Shown: positions 35,803 through 44,434, counted from the first letter of the stretch. The stretch is 64,000 nt of DNA from Mucilaginibacter psychrotolerans (GCF_004519315.1 NZ_SOZE01000015.1:1-64000), one strand, 5' to 3'. The notes: a model not told the origin generated them from the letters alone. Translations and numbers: made by a program.

Positions 35803-35926
35803 CCTCTTGAGAGGGGGTGCGATGGAAAGTGCGGTTGCAGGGGTGTGTTCGGCTATGCTTTTAACGCCAACACACCCCTGCACCCCTCTCGAGAGGGGAA
35901 TCGCACAAGCCCCTCTCGCATATTAT
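35803..35926. repeat. GC-rich palindromic repeat, family D
   Basis: CCCCTCTTGAGAGGGG at the left and CCCCTCTCGAGAGGGG at the right flank an inverted pair AGGGGTGTGTT/AACACACCCCT. A further CCCCTCTCGC fragment lies to the right. A third-position T/C difference (CTTGAG/CTCGAG) separates the two short palindromes. Confidence 0.65.
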
Positions 35927-35953
35927 TTTAAACGCGATTTCCATGGCGGCTGA

Positions 35954-35982
35954 TTGCATTTTCCACATTTTGATTATATTTG
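35954..35982 (+). promoter_or_regulatory. Bacteroidota-type promoter for pdhB
   Basis: TTG (35954-35956), 18 nt, TATATTTG (35975-35982) fit TTTG-N19-TAnnTTTG. The pdhB ATG is 30 nt downstream. Confidence 0.5.
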
Positions 35983-36011
35983 CCATCGCAAAAACTTCAT
36001 TTTAAATAATA

Positions 36012-36995
36012 ATGAGAGAAATACAATTCAGGGAAGCGCTTAGGGAAGCCATGCAGGAAGAAATGCGCAACGACGAAAATGTGTACCTAATGGGCGAAGA
36101 GGTTGCCGAGTATAACGGTGCCTACAAGGTAAGCCAGGGTATGCTGGATGAGTTTGGTGCTAAACGCGTTATAGATACACCAATCTCTGAATTAGGTTTT
36201 GCCGGAATAGGCATAGGTTCGGCCATGAACGGCTTGAAACCTATCGTAGAATTCATGACGTTCAACTTTTCGCTCGTTGCTATCGACCAGATCATCAACG
36301 GCGCAGCCAAAATCATGAGCATGAGCGGCGGCCAGTTCTCGGTACCCATCGTATTCCGCGGGCCAACAGGCAACGCAGGTATGCTTAGCTCGCAGCACAG
36401 CCAGTGCTTCGAAAACTGGTATGCCAACTGCCCGGGCTTAAAGGTAGTTGTACCATCAAACCCCGCCGATGCAAAAGGTTTATTAAAATCATGTATCATC
36501 GACCCGGATCCATGTATCTTTATGGAATCGGAAGTGATGTACGGCGATAAAGGCGAAGTACCCGAAGAAACATACTACACCCCAATAGGCAAAGCTGCTG
36601 TAACCAAAACAGGTACTGATGTTACCTTGGTAGGTTTCGGTAAGATAATGAAAGTGGTTAACGCCGCTGCCGCCGAACTGGAAAAAGAAGGCATCCACGC
36701 CGAGGTTATCGACCTACGCACCGTGCGCCCTATCGATTATCCTTGCATCATCGAATCGGTTAAGAAAACAAACCGTTTGGTTATCGTAGAAGAAAGCTGG
36801 CCATTAGGTTCAATTGCTACAGAAATTGCCTTTAAAGTGCAGAAAGATGCGTTCGATTACCTGGATGCGCCTATCCTGCGCATAACCGGTGGCGATGTAC
36901 CATTGCCATACGCACCAACTTTGATACAAGAGTACCTGCCAAATGCAGACCGCGTAGTAAAAGCAGTGAAAGAAGTAATGTACGTGGCTAAATAG
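36012..36995 (+). CDS. pdhB: Pyruvate dehydrogenase E1 component, beta subunit
   Basis: A 327-residue transketolase-type E1 beta subunit. Motifs: MGEEVAEYNGAYKVSQG, DTPISELGFAGIGIGSAM, RGPTGNAGMLSSQHSQ and IDLRTVRPIDY. With E1 alpha it decarboxylates pyruvate on thiamine diphosphate and passes the acetyl group to E2 lipoyl domains. E1 alpha and E2 are not adjacent, so the complex is encoded at separate loci in this organism. It is a single-gene unit with its own promoter and terminator. Confidence 0.92.
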   Translation: MREIQFREALREAMQEEMRNDENVYLMGEEVAEYNGAYKVSQGMLDEFGAKRVIDTPISELGFAGIGIGSAMNGLKPIVEFMTFNFSLVAIDQIINGAAKIMSMSGGQFSVPIVFRGPTGNAGMLSSQHSQCFENWYANCPGLKVVVPSNPADAKGLLKSCIIDPDPCIFMESEVMYGDKGEVPEETYYTPIGKAAVTKTGTDVTLVGFGKIMKVVNAAAAELEKEGIHAEVIDLRTVRPIDYPCIIESVKKTNRLVIVEESWPLGSIATEIAFKVQKDAFDYLDAPILRITGGDVPLPYAPTLIQEYLPNADRVVKAVKEVMYVAK

Positions 36996-37018
36996 TTTAT
37001 AGCCGCCAGATATTTTTA

Positions 37019-37047
37019 AAGCTTTCCCGATTGGGAAGGCTTTTTTT
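37019..37047 (+). terminator. Terminator of pdhB
   Basis: AAGCTTTCCC-GATT-GGGAAGGCTT is a 10-bp stem with one G-U pair, followed by a seven-T run. Confidence 0.85.
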
Positions 37048-37071
37048 GTATCCACCACGGGGTATCCACTT

Positions 37072-37167
37072 CGTCATTGCGAGGAACGAAGCAATCTCCC
37101 TATTAGTAGAGCGGACTTACAAAGCGGCTTGTCCGGCGTAGAGATTGCTTCGTTCCTCGCAATGACG
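37072..37167. repeat. Palindromic intergenic repeat, family B (copy 1)
   Basis: CGTCATTGCGAGGAACGAAG and CTTCGTTCCTCGCAATGACG are exact inverted ends, with CAATCTC/GAGATTG continuing the stem. It lies between two convergent genes. Confidence 0.85.
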
Positions 37168-37181
37168 AACGGGTTTAGCAT

Positions 37182-39617
37182 CTACTCCTTCACCTCATAA
37201 ATCAGCTTCGCCGCACCTGCAACACCCTCATTATTTATTCCTTCTATGATAATTTGGTATTTCCCGGTTCCGTCGGCATTAAAGAAATCGAAAGAGGCAT
37301 CGCCATTCTTATCAGTCGTAATCTCGGGTATCCAGTGTATGGTGCTGCGCAAGTCGGGGCGGACGTGGTTGTTTACCACATCGTAGCGCGGGGCGTAAAA
37401 CTCACGTGCTTTATAAAAACCGGTAACTGTAAGCGGTAGCACGCCGCGGGATGGGATGTCTTTCGGGTCGCGACCGACACCTTGTTTGGTGGTAATTATT
37501 AAAACCCCGTGGCTGCCGTTCATATAAATAAGCCCTTTTACACCCAAGGGCGATAGCAGCTCGATGGTTTCAACATCAGACGGGAGAATGTCGTCTACGC
37601 TGCCATCGTTCCGCTCTAAGCCATCTACTACGATCAATAAGTCGCTTTGGTCTACTGACGATACCAGCCCGCCCTTCACAAACCTTACCCCTCCCTTCAG
37701 CCGGCCGTTTAAAATATCAGACAACATTCCGGTTTGTTTGATATCAGCCATATGTATCACCTGGTCGGCATTGCCAGCGCCTACCCGGCTTTGAGTGCGA
37801 TAGGTAGCCGGTTTTACCGACTTGATAACCACCTCTTTCAGTTGCCTGCTCGGCCCATCATACTTCAGATAATCGTTATGCCGGCCCTGGCTGCTTTGCA
37901 GGTATGACCGTACAATATCTGCCGACGAGGTATCTGTGCTGGCAGAATAAACCCCATCTGCTATCGGTGCCGGTAACTCCGGTTTGTAAAGCAACTCGGT
38001 ATTATTACCGCCTTTTGCATTTACCGCATTCAGTACAAAGCGGGTACTGTCATAAAAAGCCAGGTTTTTAAAACTGAAGGTGCCCGCATTGTCGGTCTTT
38101 TCGGTCAGGAACGCTCCTCCGGTGGTGGGTACCAGCGTAACCACGCCATCCTTTACGGGCTTGCCCCAAATGGATTTGGCAATCCCGGCTATACTTAAGC
38201 CCTTTTCGGCGGGGCCGGTAGGGGGCAAAACATCATTGTTTGATAACGCTCTCCAGTTGAAACGGCGGTAACCATGGGTGAGCATCACCAGGTCTAATTC
38301 GGCCTTCTTTTTTGCATCAATGCCGGTAAAATAATAACCCGGCTCTTCAATATTCCCTTTAAGGCAGGAGGTGAATAGCAGGTAGGTCAGGATGTTTTCC
38401 ACCTTGTTTTCGTCAATAAGCACTTTGCTTCTGTCGATTACGGTTACTGACAAATGCGTCTTATTTGCCTGGGTGTCCGCCGCGTCCAAATGAAGGTTCA
38501 CTTTTACTTGTCCTCGCGGCTTGAGGGTTTTTTTATCGAGGCTTACGGTGATTGGAAGCTTGTCGTCCTTATCAATAAATACCAGCCTTTCGCATAAGGG
38601 TTCGCCTGTTGCCGATAGCAGCGTTATTTGCGTAATGCCCGACCGAAGGCCGCTCTTGTTGATATCGAAACGCATATCCGGCCCATCCATTACGTCTGAA
38701 ACTGTGGTGAGCCGGCCGCCCGAATAAATGAACAGCCCCAGCGGCTGATTTCTATTCTGCTCATAAAATACCCGGGAAGGGTTAACGTTTACGGATATCT
38801 TTTGTGCAGAATCTGAAACAGCCATGGCTACCCCATAGGCCCTCATTGCGGGTAGCGGAACACTTTGCGTGCGGCCATCGGCGTATAAAACATCGGCATG
38901 ATAGCTTTCACCATCCATAGGCATCAAGCTAAATGCGCCCATCCCTAAATGGACAGATGCAAACTTTACAACAGCTTCATTATTCTTGTTAAATACGGTG
39001 CCGGTTACGTTAATGCCGCTCCCTGCCGGGATAATTGCTTTAAAAGCCACCTTGCAAGGAACGCCGGCTACCAGGTCGCCACCTTCCGGAAAGAATTGAA
39101 TATCGGGTGCAGTAATAACAGCGTCGGCTTTTTTGGACTGCGAAGTAGGTTTCAAAGCCGTGTTGTTGATGATAGCGGCGACAGGTATTACCCGATCGAA
39201 AAAGAGCTCGCTGCCGTAGCTCTGCATCAATTTGGTATAAGCGCGTATGCGGTAGTTGCCCGCAGGCAATGAATCGGGCAGTGCAAAATCGCCCCAGGCC
39301 AGGCCGTTAGCAATAGGCAGTTTGATTGCTTTGGTTATTTTGTTCTGAGGGTCTATCAAATCGGCATACAGAACGCCGCTTAACTGGCTTAGTGCGTTCT
39401 TCTCGCCCGCAACCACGTAAGCTTTAAAGTAGATGGTATCGCTTGCTGCGTAGTAAGGCTTATCAAAATGCAAGTAAACCTTCTCTATTTCGTGCTGTGC
39501 GAAAAAAACCTTCAGCCGTGCGGCCTGCTCTTTTAAGCTGGTTGCCTTATCTGTTTGTGCAAAGGTGTGGGCAACTGAGAGTATTATACAGGCAATGCAG
39601 ACGGTTACACTTTTCAT
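37182..39617 (-). CDS. MG2-domain protein with TonB-receptor plug domain, no barrel
   Basis: An 811-residue exported protein (signal peptide MKSVTVCIACIILSVAHTFAQ). The N-terminal region contains KVYLHFDKPYYAASDTIYFKAYV-type alpha-2-macroglobulin MG2-like sequence (shown in part), followed by carboxypeptidase-like beta sandwiches. Residues about 600-720 form a TonB-receptor plug domain (IHMADIKQTGMLSDILNGR, IVVDGLERNDGS, IYMNGSHGVLIITTK). The outer-membrane beta-barrel that should follow is missing, and a short beta-rich tail ends the protein. It is probably periplasm- or surface-associated. Such proteins are common in Bacteroidota and lack a known function. No SusD-like neighbour. Confidence 0.82.
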   Translation of the reverse strand: MKSVTVCIACIILSVAHTFAQTDKATSLKEQAARLKVFFAQHEIEKVYLHFDKPYYAASDTIYFKAYVVAGEKNALSQLSGVLYADLIDPQNKITKAIKLPIANGLAWGDFALPDSLPAGNYRIRAYTKLMQSYGSELFFDRVIPVAAIINNTALKPTSQSKKADAVITAPDIQFFPEGGDLVAGVPCKVAFKAIIPAGSGINVTGTVFNKNNEAVVKFASVHLGMGAFSLMPMDGESYHADVLYADGRTQSVPLPAMRAYGVAMAVSDSAQKISVNVNPSRVFYEQNRNQPLGLFIYSGGRLTTVSDVMDGPDMRFDINKSGLRSGITQITLLSATGEPLCERLVFIDKDDKLPITVSLDKKTLKPRGQVKVNLHLDAADTQANKTHLSVTVIDRSKVLIDENKVENILTYLLFTSCLKGNIEEPGYYFTGIDAKKKAELDLVMLTHGYRRFNWRALSNNDVLPPTGPAEKGLSIAGIAKSIWGKPVKDGVVTLVPTTGGAFLTEKTDNAGTFSFKNLAFYDSTRFVLNAVNAKGGNNTELLYKPELPAPIADGVYSASTDTSSADIVRSYLQSSQGRHNDYLKYDGPSRQLKEVVIKSVKPATYRTQSRVGAGNADQVIHMADIKQTGMLSDILNGRLKGGVRFVKGGLVSSVDQSDLLIVVDGLERNDGSVDDILPSDVETIELLSPLGVKGLIYMNGSHGVLIITTKQGVGRDPKDIPSRGVLPLTVTGFYKAREFYAPRYDVVNNHVRPDLRSTIHWIPEITTDKNGDASFDFFNADGTGKYQIIIEGINNEGVAGAAKLIYEVKE

Positions 39618-40099
39618 ATGCTACGAAGTTTAGGTATTTTTGGTAATTGGTTATCAACAAGGGATTGCTGATTTTGAGCAATTTAGGAAATTATAGTCAG
39701 CAAATAAAATTCGTTATAACTGCCAAGTTTGATTATCTGCGGAGGGCAGCTATTTAACATTAGCTGTGTAACTTTTCCCCATGCGCGATTTTATAGTAAA
39801 AGACAGCAACGGAAACCAATTGAACAATGGCGACAGCGTAACGCTGATAAAAAGTTTAAAGCCAAAAGGTTGCAGCAGCACGCTCAAGCAGGGCATGTTG
39901 GTAAAAAAATCTGACCAGCGGGTAGTGAGGAAGTTAATTGTAAGATAGGTGGTATTTGTATTGCTGTGCACCGGATTTCTGAAGAAAAGATAGTTTACTT
40001 AGGTGTGTTTTGCCCAGGCACGAAACCGTATAGTGTTGTTAATTAACTTTATCTGTTAAATTAATATTAATTGTGTTGTTTTTTGTGTAACTTTAAATA
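39618..40099. other. Intergenic region with a PhnA relic
   Basis: About 480 bases between the plug-domain gene and the small membrane-protein gene. The first 160 bases are AT-rich with no gene, 39781-39993 holds the PhnA relic, and the last 100 bases contain AT-rich promoter-like sequence (TAACTTTA at about 40088). Confidence 0.5.
39781..39993 (+). pseudogene. Decayed PhnA-domain gene
   Basis: The first frame gives 55 residues, [20 protein letters not shown]... to a TAG at 39946. It matches the PhnA/YjdM C-terminal domain ([26 protein letters not shown]) up to a 7-A run at 39903-39909. After that run the +2 frame continues the family sequence, [11 protein letters not shown], beyond a TGA that replaces an expected Arg codon. 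Near 39955 the match returns to the first frame, ending GFLKKR then TAG (39991). Two compensating one-base shifts, both at homopolymers, plus one nonsense change indicate a broken gene; errors in the sequence at the A and T runs cannot be excluded, but would not explain the TGA. Confidence 0.7.
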
Positions 40100-40333
40100 A
40101 TGGCAACACCCGAGAACCGCAAATTAATTGTGCCGCTGATGATATTCATCGGTATGGTTGCGGTAGGCGTTAATTCCATCAATAGAGCTATCGAGTCGCA
40201 CCAAACCTGGCGGCTGGTTATTGCGGTTATCCCCACCATTATGTTCAGCGCGGCTACTATACTGGTAATTATGAAATACAAATACCAGGACAAAGAGCAG
40301 GAAGAAGGCTCTGAAAACCACCTGGACCAATAA
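40100..40333 (+). CDS. Small two-helix membrane protein
   Basis: A 77-residue protein with two membrane helices (about residues 9-24, LIVPLMIFIGMVAVGV, and 38-57, LVIAVIPTIMFSAATILVIM) and a charged Glu/Gln-rich tail (KEQEEGSENH). No family recognised. It is followed tail-to-tail by the DtxR-family gene after 16 nt, so it is probably independent of it. Confidence 0.6.
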   Translation: MATPENRKLIVPLMIFIGMVAVGVNSINRAIESHQTWRLVIAVIPTIMFSAATILVIMKYKYQDKEQEEGSENHLDQ

Positions 40334-40349
40334 GCCCCGGCTACAGCCT

Positions 40350-41006
40350 CTATATATCCGTCAGTATATTTTCCCCGAATTTTTGCGAAACGGTGGTGCG
40401 TTCGCCTCCAGCTATGCTGATCACCAGCGAGCCATCGAAGGGTATCTTTTCTATCAATTGAATTTTTGTGCCGATGCTGATATCCAGCTTTTGTAGGTAT
40501 TGCAAAAATGCACTGGTGGTATCCTTTACAGCAGCAACGCGGCAATGCGTGCCAGGTTTAACATCGGCCAGGGTAATGGAGTGGCGCTTAGCCATTTTAC
40601 CGTTAGCCTTAGGTATAGGGTCGCCATGCGGGTCGTATTCCGGAAAGCCCAGAAACTTATCCAGCCTGTCGGCCAGGGTGGCATCTTTAATATGCTCCAG
40701 GTCCTCGGCAATATCGTGTATCTCGTCCCAATGGTAGCCAAGCTTCTCTAATAAAAAAACCTCCCATAGGCGGTGCCTGCGTACAATCAGCGTAGCATCT
40801 TTTTGCCCCTGTGCCGTAAGCTCCACGCCTTTCTTTTTATCGTAAATGATGAGCTGCTTATCGGTAAGCTTACGTATCATATCTACTACCGATGCCGGGT
40901 TGTTGCCCAGCCACTCGGCTATAGCGGTGGGGGTGATCTTTTCGCCCCTATCCTGCCAAAGGCGGTAAATGCATTTAAGGTAATTTTCTTCTGATAGCGT
41001 ATGCAT
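40350..41006 (-). CDS. DtxR/MntR-family metal-dependent regulator
   Basis: A 218-residue metalloregulator with an N-terminal winged helix (TPTAIAEWLGNNPASVVDMIRKL), a dimerisation/metal-binding helix pair (RRHRLWEVFLLEKLGY, IHDIAEDLEHI) with the Glu and His ligand pattern of DtxR/MntR, and a C-terminal FeoA/SH3-like domain. It would sense Fe2+ or Mn2+ and repress uptake genes. It is divergent from a TonB receptor gene, and a 34-bp palindrome sits between the two starts. Which metal it senses cannot be read from the sequence. Confidence 0.92.
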   Translation of the reverse strand: MHTLSEENYLKCIYRLWQDRGEKITPTAIAEWLGNNPASVVDMIRKLTDKQLIIYDKKKGVELTAQGQKDATLIVRRHRLWEVFLLEKLGYHWDEIHDIAEDLEHIKDATLADRLDKFLGFPEYDPHGDPIPKANGKMAKRHSITLADVKPGTHCRVAAVKDTTSAFLQYLQKLDISIGTKIQLIEKIPFDGSLVISIAGGERTTVSQKFGENILTDI

Positions 41007-41025
41007 AGCAAATTATTGGCTTGTA

Positions 41026-41033
41026 CAAACATA
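41026..41033 (-). promoter_or_regulatory. -7 element of the DtxR-family gene
   Basis: Read leftwards, TATGTTTG matches TAnnTTTG. The matching -33 position, 19-20 nt upstream, falls inside the left arm of the 41051-41084 palindrome. Confidence 0.45.
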
Positions 41034-41050
41034 AACAAAAAACACCCGTT

Positions 41051-41084
41051 ATAAATAAAATTAGCCTTGCCTAATTTTATTTAT
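41051..41084. promoter_or_regulatory. Candidate DtxR-family operator
   Basis: ATAAATAAAATTAG (41051-41064) and CTAATTTTATTTAT (41071-41084) are perfect 14-bp inverted arms around CCTTGC. The core TTAG-N6-CTAA resembles the classic DtxR box TTAGGTTAGCCTAACCTAA. It covers the -33 regions of both divergent promoters, so one bound dimer could control both genes. Confidence 0.65.
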
Positions 41085-41106
41085 TTAATAACTCATGCTT
41101 TATTGA

Positions 41107-41114
41107 TAAGTTTG
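41107..41114 (+). promoter_or_regulatory. -7 element of the TonB-receptor gene
   Basis: TAAGTTTG fits TAnnTTTG. A TTTA at 41084-41087, 19 nt upstream, would be the -33 element and overlaps the right edge of the palindrome. The ATG is at 41131. Confidence 0.5.
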
Positions 41115-41130
41115 CACAAAATAACATCAA

Positions 41131-43590
41131 ATGCGCTATCTAATAATTGCCCTATATTTGCTTTGTATATCAACTGCTTTCGCTCAAAAGGGGAGCTTAA
41201 CCGGCAAGGTAACTGCCAATAACACCCCGCTGGCATACGCTACAGTAACGCTTGCAGGCACCAGGCATGGCGCTAAAACCGATGAGCAGGGGCATTACCA
41301 AATCAACAACCTACCCGCCGGCCAATACCAGGTGGTGTTCAGCAGCCTGGGCTATTATCCGGAGCGCAGCAAGGTTACGATTGCCGCTGACGCAGCCACA
41401 ACTCTGGGTGCCGATTTAAAAGAAGGCAACGCCCAATTGAACGAAGTGGTGGTAACCGGCGTATCGCGCGCTACGCAGTTGCGCAGCAACCCGGTGCCCA
41501 TAGTGGTCATGAACAAAAAAGAGATAGATCAACACGTAAATAACAACATCATTGATGCTATTATCAAAGGCGTGCCGGGCGTTACGGCGGTTACCACGGG
41601 GCCAAATATTTCCAAACCCTTCATCAGGGGGCTGGGCTATAACCGGGTGCTGACTTTGTACGACGGCATACGCCAGGAAGGGCAGCAATGGGGCGATGAG
41701 CATGGCATAGAGATAGACCAGTACGGCATTACCCGCGCCGAAGTAATCAAAGGCCCCGCGAGCCTCACTTACGGCTCTGATGCGCTGGCCGGGGTAATCA
41801 ACCTGATACCTTACATCCCCAATGGCGAAGACGGCAAACTAAATGGCGATTGGATTGCCGATTACCATAGCAATAACGGGCTCGTCGGCTCATCGCTTGG
41901 GTTATCTTACAAAAAGGCTGCCTGGAAGTATGCATTTAGGGCCACGGGCAAAATGGCGCACAATTACCAGAACAAGATAGACGGGCCTGTGTATAACTCT
42001 GCCTTTAGGGAGTATATCCTTTCGGGCATGCTGCGTACCGATAAAAAGTGGGGTTATGCGCAACTGGCGGCCACCATCTACAATAACCAGCAGGAAATAC
42101 CCGATGGCAGCCGCGATTCGCTTACCCGCAAATTTACCCGTCAGGTTGCCGAAGGGCCGAATGACGATATCAAGAACCGCCCTTTTGTCCCGGAGGATTT
42201 ATTAAAATCCTACGCCATAACGCCCCTTTATCAGCATATACAGCATTACCGCATATACAGCAAAAACGAGTTTAAGCTGGGCGACGGCGTATTGGATGCG
42301 TCGTTAGGCTGGCAGCAAAGCGTACGCCGCGAATACAACCACCCCACGCAGCCGCAGCAGGCAGGGCTTTATGTAATACTGAATACTCTGAACTACGATT
42401 TGCGATATAGTCCCCCGGTTTTTGCCGGGCTGGAAACCAGCTTTGGCCTCAACGGTATTTATCAGGCCAACCGCAGCAAAGCGGCAACCGATTTCCCCAT
42501 ACCCGATTATAACCTGTTCGATGTTGGAGCGTTCTTCTTCGCCAAAAAAACTATCGGGCAGGCAGATATATCAGGCGGGATACGGTACGATACCCGCAAC
42601 ATTCGATGGGATGATTTTTATGTGGGGCCAAACCCAGGCAACGGCTTTGAACAAAGAGTTGCGGCCAATACGCCCGGCGGACGGTTGCAGTTCCCCAACT
42701 TCAACCATAACTATCACGGTATATCGGGTAGCATAGGCATCACCTACAACCTGAACGAACGGCTGTTGCTTAAGGCCAACATTGCACGCGGTTACCGCGC
42801 GCCAAATATCACCGAAATAGGCAGCAACGGGCTTGATCCGGGCGCACACATCGTTTACCTGGGCAACCGTAGCTTTGTGCCCGAATTTAATTTGCAGGAA
42901 GATTTGGGCATTATTGCCTACCTTAAAGATGCCGACATTACCGCCGAACTGTTCAACAACCAGGTGCAAAACTACATTTACCAGTCGCGGTTGGATGATG
43001 CCGACGGCAACCCGGTTGTCATTGTGCCGGGCAATAGCACCTACCAATACCAGCAGTCGAAAGCGCGGCTTTATGGTGCCGAGTTTACCGTAAACCTGCA
43101 TCCGCATAACTTAAAATGGCTGTCGTTCAACAATAGCCTGGCCTATGTAGTCGGCCTAAACCAAAACGAGAAGCTCGTAGCACAAAGCAACGGTGCCGCT
43201 AAATACCTGCCCTTTATTCCGCCGCTACATGTGCGCTCGCAGGTGGGCATAAAGTTGCAGGGCGTATATGGTATCTTCAGTAAGGTAAGCTTCCGTGCTG
43301 AGGCTGATATCTATTCGGCGCAAAACCACTTCTACGCCCTGCACAATACCGAAACCGCCACGCCGGGTTATACCCTCATCAATACCGGCATCAGCGCAAC
43401 CGTGGGCCGCAAAGGCGGCAAGCCGCTGTTCGATTTGTTTTTGCAGGCCGATAACCTTTTCGATGTGGCCTATCAATCCAACCTCAACCGGCTCAAGTAT
43501 TTCGAATACTACAATGCCTCGCCCAACGGCAAGTTGGGCATCTACAACATCGGCCGGAATTTGAGTGTGAAGGTGATTGTGCCGTTTTAG
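41131..43590 (+). CDS. TonB-dependent outer-membrane receptor
   Basis: An 819-residue receptor: signal peptide to AFAQ, carboxypeptidase-like domain (about residues 20-105, LTGKVTANNTPLAYATV), TonB plug (about 110-220, NNIIDAIIKGVPGVTAV, GPASLTYGSDALAGVINLIP) and a 22-strand barrel ending in IGRNLSVKVIVPF. Divergent from the DtxR-family regulator, it probably imports an iron- or manganese-related substrate such as a siderophore or haem, but the ligand cannot be inferred from the sequence. A hairpin follows the stop. Confidence 0.92.
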   Translation: MRYLIIALYLLCISTAFAQKGSLTGKVTANNTPLAYATVTLAGTRHGAKTDEQGHYQINNLPAGQYQVVFSSLGYYPERSKVTIAADAATTLGADLKEGNAQLNEVVVTGVSRATQLRSNPVPIVVMNKKEIDQHVNNNIIDAIIKGVPGVTAVTTGPNISKPFIRGLGYNRVLTLYDGIRQEGQQWGDEHGIEIDQYGITRAEVIKGPASLTYGSDALAGVINLIPYIPNGEDGKLNGDWIADYHSNNGLVGSSLGLSYKKAAWKYAFRATGKMAHNYQNKIDGPVYNSAFREYILSGMLRTDKKWGYAQLAATIYNNQQEIPDGSRDSLTRKFTRQVAEGPNDDIKNRPFVPEDLLKSYAITPLYQHIQHYRIYSKNEFKLGDGVLDASLGWQQSVRREYNHPTQPQQAGLYVILNTLNYDLRYSPPVFAGLETSFGLNGIYQANRSKAATDFPIPDYNLFDVGAFFFAKKTIGQADISGGIRYDTRNIRWDDFYVGPNPGNGFEQRVAANTPGGRLQFPNFNHNYHGISGSIGITYNLNERLLLKANIARGYRAPNITEIGSNGLDPGAHIVYLGNRSFVPEFNLQEDLGIIAYLKDADITAELFNNQVQNYIYQSRLDDADGNPVVIVPGNSTYQYQQSKARLYGAEFTVNLHPHNLKWLSFNNSLAYVVGLNQNEKLVAQSNGAAKYLPFIPPLHVRSQVGIKLQGVYGIFSKVSFRAEADIYSAQNHFYALHNTETATPGYTLINTGISATVGRKGGKPLFDLFLQADNLFDVAYQSNLNRLKYFEYYNASPNGKLGIYNIGRNLSVKVIVPF

Positions 43591-43603
43591 GCCCCGGCCC
43601 CCG

Positions 43604-43621
43604 GCCCCCTAAAAAGGGGGC
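43604..43621 (+). terminator. Hairpin after the TonB-receptor gene
   Basis: GCCCCCT-AAAA-AGGGGGC (43604-43621) is a perfect 7-bp stem with a short T-containing tail; the preceding GGCCCCGGCCCCCGG suggests it belongs to a GC-rich repeat family. Confidence 0.5.
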
Positions 43622-43825
43622 TTTCCTAATACCTGATCTCCGGCCTCTGATCTCTGTTTATCTCAACTCTTTTCGCCGACCCTTTTCTGCCGTTTACCGA
43701 TGTAATCCCGCCGTACATCTATTAGGCCCAAAACCGCTGTAACGGATGTGGTTTGGGTGCGTCATATGTGTGTATTTAATAAAACGAAAAACACAAATAG
43801 CACTCACAATCAAAATATTATAATC

Positions 43826-44434
43826 ATGAAAACTCAATTCTTAACCATAGCAACCGTTCTTACTTTAGCCTTAGGTACTGTATCAACAACCTTCGCAGCA
43901 ACAAACAACAAAGCCGAAGAAGAAGTTAGCACCGTGCTGACTAACGTACGCCAGATCAACAAAATCGAGATCCGCGGCAATGTGCAGCTATTCGTTTCAG
44001 ACGGCGCTGCCGACCAGGTAAAGGTTTATAACAAATACTACGCAGAAAGTGCCATGGTGCAAAACGATAACGGCGTATTGCGCATTGCATCATACAACGC
44101 CAAAACCCTGGTGGTTTGGGTAACCGCTGCCGACCTGCGTGCCATCTCTGCTTACGACAATTCACAGGTTAAATCTTTCGGTAACCTGTCTAAAATAGAA
44201 CTGAACGTTGATTTGTTCAACAATGCATCGGCACAGTTAAACCTTGATGCCTACAAAGCAAGCATCACCGTAAGCGACCGCGCAAAAGCCGATATCAAAG
44301 GTAACGTTAACGAATATACCTTAACACACGACCAATCTGCAACCGTAAACCAAAGCGAATTGGTTGCTACGGTAAAACAAGAAAACGTAACCAACAAATT
44401 CGTAGTTGCGGCTAACGATGCAGCAGCTTTGTAA
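43826..44434 (+). CDS. Exported DUF2807-like protein
   Basis: A 202-residue secreted protein. The start at 43826 (MKTQFLTIATVLTLALGTVSTTFA) gives a clear signal peptide. The mature part resembles the DUF2807 / head-GIN putative adhesin beta-helix: INKIEIRGNVQLFVSDG, DLRAISAYDNSQVKSFGNLS and the repeated ASAQLNLDAYKASITVSDRAKADIKG. Function unknown; such proteins are common in Bacteroidota. A strong terminator follows. Confidence 0.78.
   Translation: MKTQFLTIATVLTLALGTVSTTFAATNNKAEEEVSTVLTNVRQINKIEIRGNVQLFVSDGAADQVKVYNKYYAESAMVQNDNGVLRIASYNAKTLVVWVTAADLRAISAYDNSQVKSFGNLSKIELNVDLFNNASAQLNLDAYKASITVSDRAKADIKGNVNEYTLTHDQSATVNQSELVATVKQENVTNKFVVAANDAAAL

Larger units (their letters stand above)
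35702..36011. other. Intergenic region with a GC-rich palindrome and the pdhB promoter
   Basis: About 310 bases. The first 100 hold the promoter of the leftward DUF4153 gene, 35803-35926 is a repeat element, and 35954-35982 carries the pdhB promoter. Confidence 0.5.

Noticed and set aside
39949..39993. Programmed frameshifting in the PhnA gene
   Set aside because: It would need two shifts and read-through of a TGA in 55 codons; gene decay or sequence error is simpler.
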